Source of the DNA: Gottfriedia sp002574545
GTDB lineage: Bacteria; Bacillota; Bacilli; Bacillales; Bacillaceae_G
Length of the DNA stretch: 64,000 nucleotides
Reading direction: 5' to 3' (one strand)
Assembly (NCBI GenBank): GCA_052180195.1
Contig: CP197469.1
In this document: piece by piece, positions 1 through 8,539 of the stretch
How positions within the stretch are numbered: the stretch's first letter is position 1
How the letters are laid out: every line of letters begins with the position of its first letter
Made by a program: the position numbers and the translations under genes
Notes under the pieces: model-generated
What the model was told of the DNA's origin: nothing
The model's input: only the letters and a program-made list of their open reading frames with translations
Databases searched by the model: none

Positions 1-300
1 CAACTTCACAATTGACAAAATGTGTTCTAAACGAGTTTACTTCTAACCTAAATAGTTAGTTTAAATTTACTTTTCTTATTAAAGAACGATATTTGACCGG
101 TCAATAAGACTAGTAGAAAGATTGAAACAATAATTAATAAAATAATAAATAATATTTTTCTACTATTCATGTGCGTTATTTAAATATATCTTTTATTTTT
201 TAGTAAACGTTTACGAAATTATCTTAACATCTAACTTAACATAATAAAAGGAAAATTTTACTAAATTCAATTGACTGAATTATGATAATTTTCACACTCA
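1..300. other. Intergenic, AT-rich, with two palindromes
   Basis: No gene was recognised. The stretch holds a perfect 12-bp palindrome TTGACCGGTCAA at 93-104, of the kind bound by dimeric TetR-type repressors, and a 12-bp palindrome GTAAACGTTTAC at 203-214. The second palindrome and about 20 bases after it recur on the other strand near 35.93 kb, upstream of another copy of the leader element described next. Confidence 0.5.
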
Positions 301-525
301 TCGATCCTACTTCTACTATTACAATTTCTTTGATCAGAAGCTTATAAAAACTCTTCGAAACTATGATTCCATTAACGATATTATTGATACTAAAAACTAT
401 ATGAATATGGTATATACTTTAGTAAAAACATGTGAAGATTTACTAAAAGTTTCAAAAAATTTCCACTAAATTCACTCACAAGATCACTATAATTAAAGAA
501 ATTAATTACATAAAGAGGTGATCAA
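301..525 (+). promoter_or_regulatory. Conserved promoter/leader element, copy A
   Basis: First of three homologous noncoding elements in the window (others at 1013-1222 + and 35645-35815 -). Shared blocks, in order, are AAACTATGATTCCATTA (358-374), a GTAAAAACATGT block at 422-433, TTTACTAAAA, a CACTRAATTCA-like block near 464, ACTATAATTAA (487-497, containing a TATAAT -10) and GAGGTGAT (515-522), which is complementary to the 16S 3' end. Behind that Shine-Dalgarno-like box lies only a trivial reading frame (TTG ATA GAT TAG). It precedes the small membrane protein at 607. I infer a shared promoter plus 5' UTR; the controlling factor is unknown. Confidence 0.6.
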
Positions 526-606
526 CTTGATAGATTAGGTTTTCTAGTATAGGAATAACACAGAAATTTTTTATAAATCAAACTAAAAAAGGAGTAATTG
601 AAGATT

Positions 607-870
607 ATGGATGAGAAAGATTTTCCTTTCTACAGAATACTTTCTATTTCATCGGGGATGCAGCCTTTACTTTTTATGTTAAATACACGTTTTATGATAG
701 AAAGTACCGTAAATATAGTTGTAACATGTCTATTTTTATTAAGTTACTTACTAATATTTATTAAAATGCCTCGAACTAAACGAAATTATCAATATATTAT
801 TTTTAGTTTTTTAATATTTATCTGTATATCAATATTTGTTAATAAATACAATAGCGGAGGTCAGCATTGA
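607..870 (+). CDS. Small hydrophobic membrane protein, unknown
   Basis: 87-residue protein with no recognised family. Two strongly hydrophobic segments (about residues 27-50 and 60-77) flank a short basic loop, suggesting two membrane helices and a polar tail. The frame opens at a TTG at 598, but GGAG at 591-594 is only three bases from it, so the ATG at 607 is the better start. The gene lies about 85 bases behind the ribosome-binding-like box of leader copy A. Its stop codon falls inside the loop of a very strong terminator, so no gene follows in the transcript. Function unknown; the other two leader copies precede secreted proteins. Confidence 0.6.
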   Translation: MDEKDFPFYRILSISSGMQPLLFMLNTRFMIESTVNIVVTCLFLLSYLLIFIKMPRTKRNYQYIIFSFLIFICISIFVNKYNSGGQH

Positions 871-896
871 AGAATTTGATGCTGACCTCCGCTATT
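850..896 (+). terminator. Terminator with perfect 18-bp stem
   Basis: Arms 850-867 and 879-896 are exact reverse complements with an 11-base loop. The stem includes the last codons of the preceding gene and the loop begins with its TGA stop. The T-tract is weak (TATTTTAATA). Confidence 0.8.
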
Positions 897-1012
897 TTAA
901 TATGTTTCAGTCTAGTAAGATTTTATTAATTTTGTACGCGCTGAATCGCTATATATATTGTGTCTAAGAACTCTTGTTTTTCCAGAGTAATAGAATTATG
1001 AACGCTTTCACA

Positions 1013-1222
1013 ATTATTGATTCTACACTACAATTACTTCGATCAAAAGCCTATAAAAACGCATAGAAACTATGATTCCATTAGAATGTTCACTATGGTA
1101 CTTTCTTTTGTAAAAACATGTAATGATTTATTAAAATTTTCACAAAAATTTCACTGAATATATTCTCCAGATAACTACAATTAAAGACATAAATAAATTA
1201 TTTTCATAAGAGGTGATAGTTA
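1013..1222 (+). promoter_or_regulatory. Conserved promoter/leader element, copy B
   Basis: Second copy. It matches copy A almost continuously from about 1024 (CTACAATTACTTCGATCAAA) through AAACTATGATTCCATTA (1067-1083), GTAAAAACATGTAATGATTT, TTCACAAAAATTTCACTGAA, ACTACAATTAAAG and AGAGGTGATAGTT near 1208-1220. Here the box is followed by a seven-codon frame (ATG GTA GAT AAT CTA GTA AAT TAG) that copies A and C do not preserve. The secreted protein gene starts about 150 bases further on. Confidence 0.6.
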
Positions 1223-1371
1223 TGGTAGATAATCTAGTAAATTAGTTTTCTAATAAATTTTAAAAAATAAATAGGAAGGAAATTTACTATACGGTTTTTA
1301 AACTTTACTCATTACTAATTAAAAAATAAAATTATAAATCTTGTAATTTTTTTAAAAAATCGGAGGTCAAT

Positions 1372-2265
1372 ATGGTTATCAAACGAAGTAACAAACACAG
1401 TTTTTTTTTAGTATTAAGCACACTTTTTTTTGTTGGAGGACTTTCAAATGGCTTTGCTAATGCTGAAGAAATTCAAAATACACCCACCGAAGAAATACAT
1501 ATTTTATCTGAAGAACTAGTAAGTCCAGTTCAATTTAATACTTTAGAGAGAATAAAATTACAAAATTTAGGTTTTTCAACTGAGGAAATTAATAGTATGA
1601 CAGTTGAAGAATATAATGATTTCAAAGATTTATACGGATCAAATTTAGCTTTAGATGAAAATTACTATAAACTAACACAAGATATCCCTTACTCTGATCC
1701 TGCTGTTGAAGAAATCTCAAAAGCTCAAGCAATTAATGAAATTAATACAACAAAGTTAGGTCGAGGTACTAATTCTAAAACAACCGGTTATTTAAAAATG
1801 ACTACATCCTCTTCAAAGTTAAGTAATGGAAATACTCTAATAAAAAACTCGTTTACATGGCTAAAAACCCCAAATATGAAATTAACTGATGTAGTCGCTA
1901 TTACCCATTCTACAAGTTCTGTAAAAATACCAAATACCGATAAGTTTAGTTATAAATACACAGATGGTAAAGGGATACATTCAGTTGGAGCAAAAAGTAC
2001 AACAAAAAATAACAAAGGGATCGCAAAAAAATTCAATTTAAAAGATTTGGGGATTAATATGGCCCCATATAATCACAACGGTTATCTTTCAGTTGAAGTA
2101 ACTAAAGGTAATAAATATGATATAACTGCTAATGCTTTTGGTCACCACACACATATTACTGCTGGTGTAATATATTCTCTAGACATTAAAACGGGAAGTA
2201 TAGGAGTCGGGGTAGCTGGTATAAAAAATACTATGGAAAATACTATGATAAAATTTAATTATTAG
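1372..2265 (+). CDS. Secreted protein, unknown family
   Basis: 297 residues. A Sec-type signal peptide is visible: a basic start (KRSNKH), a hydrophobic core at about residues 12-27 and a likely AxA cleavage after FANA near residue 31. The mature part has an acidic helical region (32-125), then a Ser/Thr/Gly/Lys-rich region that looks beta-rich, ending in a Gly/Val-rich stretch. It contains the His pair HHTH near residue 260. RBS GGAGG lies ahead of the ATG at 1372. It is expressed from leader copy B and followed after 19 bases by a 56-residue membrane peptide, a layout also seen for secreted toxin plus immunity pairs; that reading is inference only. Confidence 0.7.
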   Translation: MVIKRSNKHSFFLVLSTLFFVGGLSNGFANAEEIQNTPTEEIHILSEELVSPVQFNTLERIKLQNLGFSTEEINSMTVEEYNDFKDLYGSNLALDENYYKLTQDIPYSDPAVEEISKAQAINEINTTKLGRGTNSKTTGYLKMTTSSSKLSNGNTLIKNSFTWLKTPNMKLTDVVAITHSTSSVKIPNTDKFSYKYTDGKGIHSVGAKSTTKNNKGIAKKFNLKDLGINMAPYNHNGYLSVEVTKGNKYDITANAFGHHTHITAGVIYSLDIKTGSIGVGVAGIKNTMENTMIKFNY

Positions 2266-2284
2266 TATTATAGAGGTTAATTAA

Positions 2285-2455
2285 ATGAAAAATATTCTTA
2301 TTTTTGCAATCGCTTCACCTATTGTATTTTATTTTTTATCAGTATTATTCATTTTACTTAATTTTGATGAATTAAACTCGTTCTATATTACTCTATCGAT
2401 CTATTTAGGCGTAATAATAGGACTTTTATACAAAATTTATAAAAACGTGAAATAA
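2285..2455 (+). CDS. 56-aa membrane peptide downstream of secreted protein
   Basis: Small gene with GAGGT at 2273-2277, seven bases before the ATG, and a stop directly before a terminator. The product is almost entirely hydrophobic, with two predicted helices (about residues 3-25 and 33-48) joined by a short acidic loop (NFDELNS), and ends with the basic tail KIYKNVK. It is the second gene of a two-gene unit with the secreted protein at 1372. Possible roles are immunity, secretion accessory or regulator; the sequence does not decide. Confidence 0.6.
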   Translation: MKNILIFAIASPIVFYFLSVLFILLNFDELNSFYITLSIYLGVIIGLLYKIYKNVK

Positions 2456-2476
2456 TTTTCCTTCTATTAAAATTCT

Positions 2477-2501
2477 AAAAGGACGCAAAATGCGTCCTTT
2501 T
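2477..2501 (+). terminator. Rho-independent terminator
   Basis: AAAAGGACGCA / TGCGTCCTTTT stem with a three-base loop, closing the two-gene unit 1372-2455. Confidence 0.85.
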
Positions 2502-2525
2502 AAAGTAAATATTCTTTATAAATTA

Positions 2526-2675
2526 TTATCTTACTGTCTCTAATTTAGTATAACTCAAATTCTTCCCAAAAAATTCTTTCAACTCCCCAACCAATTCTTG
2601 GAACACAGGGTGCTCATGATACATAAAGTCATTATGCTTACCGTCAATGATGTAAAGTTCTTTTGGCTCCGCTGC
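2526..2675 (-). pseudogene. C-terminal fragment of an alpha/beta hydrolase
   Basis: A 49-codon open stretch begins directly after an in-frame TAG and has no start codon or RBS. It translates to a tail typical of small alpha/beta hydrolases (EPKELYIIDGKHNDFMY), including the conserved His of the catalytic triad region. The rest of the gene is absent. Family assignment is from pattern recognition. Confidence 0.6.
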
Positions 2676-2689
2676 CTAGAAAAGTAAAA

Positions 2690-2716
2690 AAGATTGTCCA
2701 ATAATTAGACAATCTT
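2690..2716 (-). terminator. Rho-independent terminator
   Basis: AGATTGTC / GACAATCT hairpin followed on the minus strand by a run of T. It ends the DUF3139-like gene. Confidence 0.75.
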
Positions 2717-2775
2717 AAGCACACTATTTAGTACTTCAATATACTTAACTATAAAATAACTCTTTTTTTAAACAT

Positions 2776-3051
2776 TCAATAAAAATGATTCTCTACTATT
2801 TTACCATTTTCTTCCACATAGAATTGGTAGTCTTGTCCTTTTAATTTTACTCGAACAATGCACTTGCTTCCGTCTTTTAGAAAATTATAAAATGGCTGAA
2901 TTTCCTCAATATTGTTTTTGTTAATACCTTTCGTTTCAATTATAAAAGCTTTTACTTCTTTTTTAGTAATTACAGCTTTAACTTTAAAATATGTATAGGG
3001 TACTGTAAAAATTATTATGACTATTAATAACTTTATTAATAATTTTTTCAT
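2776..3051 (-). CDS. DUF3139-like membrane-anchored protein
   Basis: 91 residues: an N-terminal hydrophobic anchor (about residues 5-20), then a polar domain with the pattern KAVITKKEVKAFI, a central GINKNNIEEI segment and a short beta-rich end (VRVKLKGQDYQFYVEENGKI). This resembles the DUF3139 family of small exported Bacillus proteins of unknown role. GGAGG six bases upstream supports ATG at 3051 rather than the GTG four codons earlier. Monocistronic, with its own terminator. Confidence 0.65.
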   Translation of the reverse strand: MKKLLIKLLIVIIIFTVPYTYFKVKAVITKKEVKAFIIETKGINKNNIEEIQPFYNFLKDGSKCIVRVKLKGQDYQFYVEENGKIVENHFY

Positions 3052-3326
3052 ATTTACCTCCACATTTTTATGTTCCTTTATTAAATTAATTAATTTATGT
3101 TACTTAAGCGTAATTCTTTTTTATAGCCAAAAGCCCCCTAAAAAAAGGCTTTTGGTAAAAAATTAAAACCTTATACTTTATTATCATAGCTTATCAAATG
3201 TGGTATATATTTTGGTTATAAAAATTTTGGATAATTCGTGTTATTTTTAAATTAATAGCACAGAATCGTTAAAACATCCTAGACGAAAGTATTGGTTACT
3301 TCAAAATAATAAAAGAGGTGAATTAA

Positions 3327-3575
3327 ATGTTAAAAGAAGAAACTAAAAAATCAAATGAAAGAAATAGAAAAAGATCTAGTAGAGTTAGCGCTTATACAAA
3401 TAGTTCAACGGGGAATGTAACAGTAACAATTGGTCATCAAACTATTGTTGAAAAAGATAATTCACTAGAAAGTATTATTGGCGAAGTTCGAAAACAACGT
3501 CATAATCGATTGGCGCAAAGTAGAATTCAAACAGCAAGATTTATGGAAAAATTAAATAGGATTGGCTGCAAATAG
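3327..3575 (+). CDS. Small basic soluble protein, unknown
   Basis: 82 residues, Arg/Lys/Ser/Asn-rich, with no membrane segment. It has a charged N-terminus (KKSNERNRKRSSR), a beta-prone Thr/Val middle (GNVTVTIGHQTIV) and a helical basic C-terminus. A good RBS (AGAGGTG) lies before the ATG and a terminator-like hairpin follows. I do not recognise the family. Confidence 0.6.
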   Translation: MLKEETKKSNERNRKRSSRVSAYTNSSTGNVTVTIGHQTIVEKDNSLESIIGEVRKQRHNRLAQSRIQTARFMEKLNRIGCK

Positions 3576-3603
3576 GAGCAATTCTAAAAATTCAATAAGC
3601 AAG

Positions 3604-3660
3604 AAGGCCTGAATCCACGATTATCAAGTAATCAAAGACACAGGCTTTTATTTTTTTACT
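3604..3660 (+). terminator. Probable terminator
   Basis: Outer stem AAGGCCTG / CAGGCTTT with an inner GATTA / TAATC hairpin, followed by TTTATTTTTTT. Confidence 0.55.
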
Positions 3661-3748
3661 GAGAAATGATTGTATCATTTTGAGTAAAACATTAATTCCT
3701 TCAATAGTACGGTATTTTATGCAGTATTATTCTGCCTTAATAGATAAA

Positions 3749-3770
3749 AAGAGCCAATTATTAGGCTCTA
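3749..3770 (-). terminator. Rho-independent terminator
   Basis: AGAGCC / GGCTCT hairpin with TTTTTATC on the minus strand, downstream of the GNAT gene. Confidence 0.65.
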
Positions 3771-3791
3771 TGTTATGTATATCTCCTTTAC

Positions 3792-4268
3792 TTAACTTAA
3801 TCGAAACTCCATTTTTCTATTTTTTGTTACCATTCCAATTGACTCATAGAAATGGATCGCATTTTGATTACTCTCTGAAACTCCTAATTCAATACTATCA
3901 ACCTTCAATTCTTTCGCGAAGTCAATAACAGATTGCATGAGTTTTCTTCCAATCCCCTTTTTTCTACTTGCAACATCAACACATAAACTATTTACAAGTA
4001 AGATTTTCCTTGCATTAACAAAGGAGTTTTCATGTATTTCTTCTTCCTTTAATACTGTTACGCCTACTATTTCAGTACCTAGAGTTGCCACTAGAATATG
4101 TTGTGTCTCATCTTTTAATTGGTTATTAAAATCCTCTTTTATAACTGGAGTTGAGTTCTCTTTGTATAGGTCTGGTCTTTCAAAAACGTGTAAATCGTGA
4201 ACTTGTCTAAATAATGGTAATAATGATTCGTAGTCTTTTTGATTGGCATTTCGGATTAAAATCTTCAT
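3792..4268 (-). CDS. GNAT-family N-acetyltransferase
   Basis: 158 residues spanning one GNAT fold. The acetyl-CoA loop of motif A is clear: R102-K-K-G-I-G-R-K with the preceding strand NSLCVDVASR, and the motif B end SNQNAIHFYESIGM. Such enzymes transfer acetyl from acetyl-CoA to an amine; the substrate cannot be told. RBS GAGGTG lies eight bases before the ATG. Monocistronic. Confidence 0.85.
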   Translation of the reverse strand: MKILIRNANQKDYESLLPLFRQVHDLHVFERPDLYKENSTPVIKEDFNNQLKDETQHILVATLGTEIVGVTVLKEEEIHENSFVNARKILLVNSLCVDVASRKKGIGRKLMQSVIDFAKELKVDSIELGVSESNQNAIHFYESIGMVTKNRKMEFRLS

Positions 4269-4324
4269 GCAATTTCACCTCGTTCGTTGTTTTAACTTTG
4301 GGAATTTTGACTCTCGTACAAATA

Positions 4325-4672
4325 TTAATGATCCTCAATTATTTCCAATATATTAGCTGCCAACCTTAGTCTAATTGGTTTTATAAAACTTTTTCCTGCT
4401 CCCCAACCAATATCAAACATTCCTTCCCCATTACCTGAGGAAATGCACTTAACATAGGTAACACCATTAAAGTTATCAATTGTGACTGTCAATGTTGCGG
4501 TACTATTATTTCTAAGAAAGAATTTTTGAAATACTAGGATGGCAATTTCTTTTTCTTCAGCAACTTTATAATCTTGAAAGATCAAATTAGACTTTAATTC
4601 AGTCTCTTCTATAATCATTTGAGATACTTGAACTGGCTTTATGTTAACAGTGAATTCTAAGTAATGTTTCAT
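4325..4672 (-). CDS. DUF6054-like small protein
   Basis: 115 residues, no signal or membrane segment. Features are a mid-protein strand pair (EIAILVFQKFFLRN), TATLTVTIDNFNGVTYVKCI, and the Gly-rich SSGNGEGMFDIGWGAGKSF. This arrangement recalls the DUF6054 family of unknown function; the match is by memory of the pattern, so moderate. AGGAGG lies upstream of the ATG. It may share a transcript with the GNAT gene 56 bases downstream. Confidence 0.6.
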   Translation of the reverse strand: MKHYLEFTVNIKPVQVSQMIIEETELKSNLIFQDYKVAEEKEIAILVFQKFFLRNNSTATLTVTIDNFNGVTYVKCISSGNGEGMFDIGWGAGKSFIKPIRLRLAANILEIIEDH

Positions 4673-4856
4673 CCTTATCCTCCTTTAAATGAGATAAATG
4701 AATTTATTTCTCTCTAATTTCATATTACTGTAAATGAAATACGATTAACTACTATATTTGCTAGATGAAATGTTAACTCCTGTATAGAACTGCCAGAATT
4801 TGCCCTAAACTAACAGTACTCAATCCTAAATTTAAATCAGATAATGGGGTAATACG

Positions 4857-5585
4857 TTGGAAAGATTTTTTCAATTTCATTCAAAATTAGGAGCGTTTCG
4901 CCTTTTTTCAAAAGACCATCTATTAACAATCGGAATACTATTGATTCTCTGTGTACTTCTATTTGTCTTTAGAAAGCAGATTCAGTGGTCGGGGAAAAAG
5001 CGGCTTTTTCGTTTCTCTGTAGCATTTCTCTTATTGGCTTCTGAGATTTTATATCATATATGGCTTGTGTATGAGAATGCTTGGTCGCTTAAAAATGGTT
5101 TACCACTTGAACTTAGTGATCTTACTGTCATTTTAGGAATTATAATGCTTCTGACAAATAGTTATAGAATGTTTCAATTCATGTATTTTGCTGGTTTAGC
5201 CAGTTCCATTCAAGCGATCATGACACCTGATCTTGGCCATTATTCGTTTTTGCATTTTCGATATTTTGAATTTTTTGTTTCGCACGGAGGAGTGGTTCTT
5301 GCCTGTTTAGTTATGGTGGTGGCCAGTAAATTTCGACCGACCATCCCATCGATGTGGGTGACCGTTCTCATTGTTAACCTTTATGCAGCTTGCGTATTTT
5401 TCATTAATAAGGCGTTGAACTCTAACTTTATGTATCTTATGAAAAAGCCAGAAAATGCTTCTATTTTAGATTATTTAGGACCTTGGCCATGGTATCTTCT
5501 CTCGGCAGAAATAGTGATGATTGTAACCTTTTACATTTTGTATAGTCCGTTTTGGATAAAAAGGAAAATAGAAAGAAATCGATAA
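4857..5585 (+). CDS. YwaF/TMEM164-family integral membrane protein
   Basis: 242 residues with about seven hydrophobic segments. The order and motifs (HLLTIGILL, a Glu-containing helix with LYHIWLVYENAW, PLELSDLTVILGI, and FFVSHGGVVLACL) fit the TIGR02206/YwaF group. Function is unknown in bacteria. The start is TTG at 4857, supported by GGGG at 4846-4849; no closer ATG preserves the family N-terminus. It stands alone and ends with a terminator at 5619-5670. Confidence 0.8.
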   Translation: MERFFQFHSKLGAFRLFSKDHLLTIGILLILCVLLFVFRKQIQWSGKKRLFRFSVAFLLLASEILYHIWLVYENAWSLKNGLPLELSDLTVILGIIMLLTNSYRMFQFMYFAGLASSIQAIMTPDLGHYSFLHFRYFEFFVSHGGVVLACLVMVVASKFRPTIPSMWVTVLIVNLYAACVFFINKALNSNFMYLMKKPENASILDYLGPWPWYLLSAEIVMIVTFYILYSPFWIKRKIERNR

Positions 5586-5618
5586 TTGGTGTCACCTGAG
5601 TTAAATGAAATAAAAAAT

Positions 5619-5670
5619 AGCCTTATATCATTAGTTACTTGGTATTCTATGATAAAGGCTTTGTTTATTT
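5619..5670 (+). terminator. Rho-independent terminator
   Basis: Stem built from AGCCTTATATCAT and ATGATAAAGGCT, then TTTGTTT. Confidence 0.7.
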
Positions 5671-5681
5671 AATAATATAGG

Positions 5682-5858
5682 TTAACTTAATTTTTTACTT
5701 TTTTTCATACTTATTACACGATTAAATTCATCTTCAAGTTCAGTTAACGTTAAAACAAATAAATGAGAGGACTCTTTTTTATATACTCCAACTTTAATAA
5801 GTTTGTTAATGAGATATTGCTTTCTAGTTTCTACCGCTTTTCTCAACATATTTTCCAC
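5682..5858 (-). CDS. Fur-regulated basic protein, FbpA family
   Basis: 58 residues; MLRKAVETRKQYLINKLI followed by GVYKKESSHLF and LTLTELEDEF matches the FbpA family (PF13076), small basic peptides of the iron-sparing response that in B. subtilis act alongside the FsrA small RNA. GGGGTG six bases before GTG (5858) places the start there rather than at the TTG seven codons upstream. I could not find a convincing Fur box upstream, so iron control is from the family only. Confidence 0.75.
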   Translation of the reverse strand: MENMLRKAVETRKQYLINKLIKVGVYKKESSHLFVLTLTELEDEFNRVISMKKSKKLS

Positions 5859-5945
5859 TTTATTCACCCCTTTGTTCAACTCAATTTTTAAGGATTAATA
5901 TACTCTCCTTATTAAAAGAAATAATAAAGAGAGCATCCTATTTTC

Positions 5946-7565
5946 TTACTTTGTTACTTTTGCAAATCGGAAGTCTGGATTGTTCAATGGATCAAAGCGA
6001 ATACCTTTAATATTTTTCTTCACTAAAGAATTCTGTGATGAGAAGTAAATTGGAATAATTGGCATATCTCCCATTAATACATCCTCTGCTTCATGCAATA
6101 ACTTATATCGTTTTTCTTCATCTTGTTCAATTAACGATTTCTCCAATAATTGATCAAATTTTGGGTTGCTCCAATTTGTAAAATTACTTGAGCTGTTCTT
6201 ACTATAAAGATTTAAAACAGGATATGGATCAAGGAAATCTCCGCCCCAACCCATTCGGGCAAGTTGGAAATTCTTTTGCTTAAATGTATCAATATAAGTT
6301 TTCCATTCTTGATTTTCTAATTTTACTTTTACACCAAGGTTTTCTTTAAACATTTCTTGAAGTGCTTCGGCAATTTTTTTATGGTTTCCTTCTGAATTAT
6401 ATTTGAGTGTTACTTCTGGTAATTTGCTCCATCCCTCTTCCTTCAAACCTTCTGAAAGTAATTTCTTTGCTTCTTCTTTATCAAACTGATAGTATTTATT
6501 TGCTTCATTTCTAAAATCCTTTCCTGAAGGAGACTTTACGCCAAAAGGTACATACCCGTAAGCTGGTTCTTCTCCACCTTTAGAAATGTTTTTTGTAATT
6601 GCTTCACGATCAATTGCCTCAGCAAATGCTCTTCTAATTTTTGAATTTGTAAAAGGCTTCTCATTTACATTAAAAGAGTATGTATAAACACTAAATTGCT
6701 TTGAATTAACATATTCTGGACTATTTTTTTCTTGCTCTATTGCTTCTGTTTGTATGTTCTTTACGAAATCAAGTTCATTTGATTTAAACATTTGGTACTC
6801 AGTTGTTGCATCAGCAACCATTTTAAATTGAACTTTATTAATTGATATATTTTTTCGATCCCAATAAGCATTACTTTTTTCAATTGTTAATTGGTTATTA
6901 TGCTTCCAGCTTGATAATGTATAAGCACCATTTGTTACAATGGTTTTGGCTTCAGCCGCCCAATTCTTATTACCTTCTACTACATTTTGGTTAACCGGTA
7001 AAAATGCTTGTCCAAGTAATACTTTAGGAAAGAATTCGATTGGTGTTTTTAACTCGATTACTAGTGTTTTAGAATCAGTTGCTTTAATACCAACGCTTTC
7101 AATTGATCCCTTTCCAGTGTTGTATTCCTCAGCACCTTTAATGTAATAAAAGCTTGAAGGATCATAAGCCGCAGTTTTTGGATTTAAAACTCTTTTCCAT
7201 GCATATTCAAAATCATTCGCTGTTAAATCATCACCATTAGACCATTTAAGTCCGTCTCGGATTGTAAAAGTATATGTTTTTCCATCTTTGGAAACATCCA
7301 CGTTACTCGCTACACCTTTTACTACATTGCCTTTCTTATCATAGCGATACAAACCTTCGTATAAGTTATCAATAACCCAGAAAGACGTTGTATCAGATGC
7401 AAAGGCAGGGTCTAACGTATAAGGTTCACCTGCTAGGTTCGTTACGATTTCTTGTTTAATATCGTTTCCTTTTTCCTCTGTACTACTAGTAGAATTGCTA
7501 CCACATCCAGCTAATCCTAGTATAAATATCAATATTGAAATAAGAATGAATGCATTTTTCTTCAA
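5946..7565 (-). CDS. oppA: Oligopeptide-binding lipoprotein OppA
   Basis: 539 residues. Lipobox LAGC around residues 18-21 marks a signal-peptidase II lipoprotein tethered outside the membrane. The body is an SBP_bac_5 (family 5) binding protein: NLAGEPYTLDPAFASD near the start, DGLKWSNGDDLTANDFEYAWKR, then the family end with MPIIPIYF. It captures peptides and hands them to OppBC. The start is TTG with GGAGG nine bases before. It is the last gene of oppB-oppC-oppD-oppF-oppA, 21 bases after oppF, and is under the upstream tandem SAM-I riboswitches. Peptide specificity is inferred to suit methionine supply. Confidence 0.9.
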   Translation of the reverse strand: MKKNAFILISILIFILGLAGCGSNSTSSTEEKGNDIKQEIVTNLAGEPYTLDPAFASDTTSFWVIDNLYEGLYRYDKKGNVVKGVASNVDVSKDGKTYTFTIRDGLKWSNGDDLTANDFEYAWKRVLNPKTAAYDPSSFYYIKGAEEYNTGKGSIESVGIKATDSKTLVIELKTPIEFFPKVLLGQAFLPVNQNVVEGNKNWAAEAKTIVTNGAYTLSSWKHNNQLTIEKSNAYWDRKNISINKVQFKMVADATTEYQMFKSNELDFVKNIQTEAIEQEKNSPEYVNSKQFSVYTYSFNVNEKPFTNSKIRRAFAEAIDREAITKNISKGGEEPAYGYVPFGVKSPSGKDFRNEANKYYQFDKEEAKKLLSEGLKEEGWSKLPEVTLKYNSEGNHKKIAEALQEMFKENLGVKVKLENQEWKTYIDTFKQKNFQLARMGWGGDFLDPYPVLNLYSKNSSSNFTNWSNPKFDQLLEKSLIEQDEEKRYKLLHEAEDVLMGDMPIIPIYFSSQNSLVKKNIKGIRFDPLNNPDFRFAKVTK

Positions 7566-7585
7566 TTAGATAACCTCCAATTTGT

Positions 7586-8539
7586 TTAAAATAAATGACA
7601 TGAAACCCAATGGTTTTTGCTAGCTTCTTTCCACTCAGGTACTTTATCAGCACAAATATCCATTGCCATTGGACATCTAGTTCTAAAAGGGCATCCTGTA
7701 GGGGGATTTAATGGGCTCGGTGGGTCTCCAGAAAGGACGATGCGTTCTTTTGTCCCCCTTAATTTTGGTTCAGACACTGGAATCGCCGATAAAAGTGCTT
7801 TAGTGTACGGATGAAGCGGTTCCCTAAATAATGCCGTACTTTCTGCCAATTCCATCATTTTTCCTAAATAGATCACACCGATTCGATCACTAATGTGCTT
7901 AACCATTGCAAGATCATGTGCAATAAATAAGTAAGTTAATTGCTCGTTTTTTTGTAAATCCTTTAGTAAATTAATAACTTGAGCTTGAACTGATACATCT
8001 AATGCAGAAATGGCTTCATCAGCAACGATAAACGATGGTTTTAGAGCCAATGCTCTAGCGATTCCAATTCTTTGTCGTTGACCTCCACTAAATTCATGTG
8101 GATACCGATCTGCATGCTCCCTATGTAAACCAACCTGTTCAAGCAGTTCATATACTCTTTCTTTTCTCTCTTTTCCTTTTAATAATTTATAAGCATCAAT
8201 CCCTTCTGCGATTATATCTACAACCTTCATCCTTGGGTTAAGAGAACTATTCGGATCTTGAAAAATCATTTGAACTTGTCTGTTAAACTCTTTTTTACCT
8301 TTAGAATCCAATTCTGATAGTTTTTTTCCTTCAAACAAGACATTGCCTGTAGTTGCTTCATATAGACCGACAACAGTCCGTCCGAGTGTGGATTTACCAC
8401 TTCCACTTTCTCCAACAAGCCCAAGCGTTTCTCCCTTTTTTATTCCAAATGATATTCCATCAACCGATTTAACGGTTTTCTTTGGCCCTACTTTAAAATG
8501 TTTTTTAATATCACATACCTCTAGTACATACTCAGACAA
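7586..8539 (-). CDS. oppF: Oligopeptide ABC transporter ATPase OppF
   Basis: 317-residue ATPase. Walker A GESGSGKST, Q-loop IFQDPNSSLNP, signature SGGQRQRIGIA and Walker B FIVADEAISALD are intact. The C-terminus has the oligo_HPY extension with Cys-rich CPFRTRCPMAMDIC, seen in Opp/Dpp ATPases. A GTG at 8548 opens the frame, but AAGGAG touches it; TTG at 8539 is eight bases away and fits better, giving an eight-base overlap with oppD. It pairs with OppD to energise peptide uptake. Confidence 0.88.
   Translation of the reverse strand: MSEYVLEVCDIKKHFKVGPKKTVKSVDGISFGIKKGETLGLVGESGSGKSTLGRTVVGLYEATTGNVLFEGKKLSELDSKGKKEFNRQVQMIFQDPNSSLNPRMKVVDIIAEGIDAYKLLKGKERKERVYELLEQVGLHREHADRYPHEFSGGQRQRIGIARALALKPSFIVADEAISALDVSVQAQVINLLKDLQKNEQLTYLFIAHDLAMVKHISDRIGVIYLGKMMELAESTALFREPLHPYTKALLSAIPVSEPKLRGTKERIVLSGDPPSPLNPPTGCPFRTRCPMAMDICADKVPEWKEASKNHWVSCHLF

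Noticed and set aside
203..214. CcpA cre site at the GTAAACGTTTAC palindrome
   Set aside because: The outer TG/CA bases required for cre are missing; left as an unassigned palindrome.
1204..1246. Seven-codon uORF in leader copy B as a conserved leader peptide
   Set aside because: Copies A and C do not preserve the frame, so only the RBS-like box is treated as conserved.
3680..3928. 82-codon frame overlapping the GNAT gene
   Set aside because: Overlaps the GNAT coding sequence on the other strand; hydrophobic by chance.
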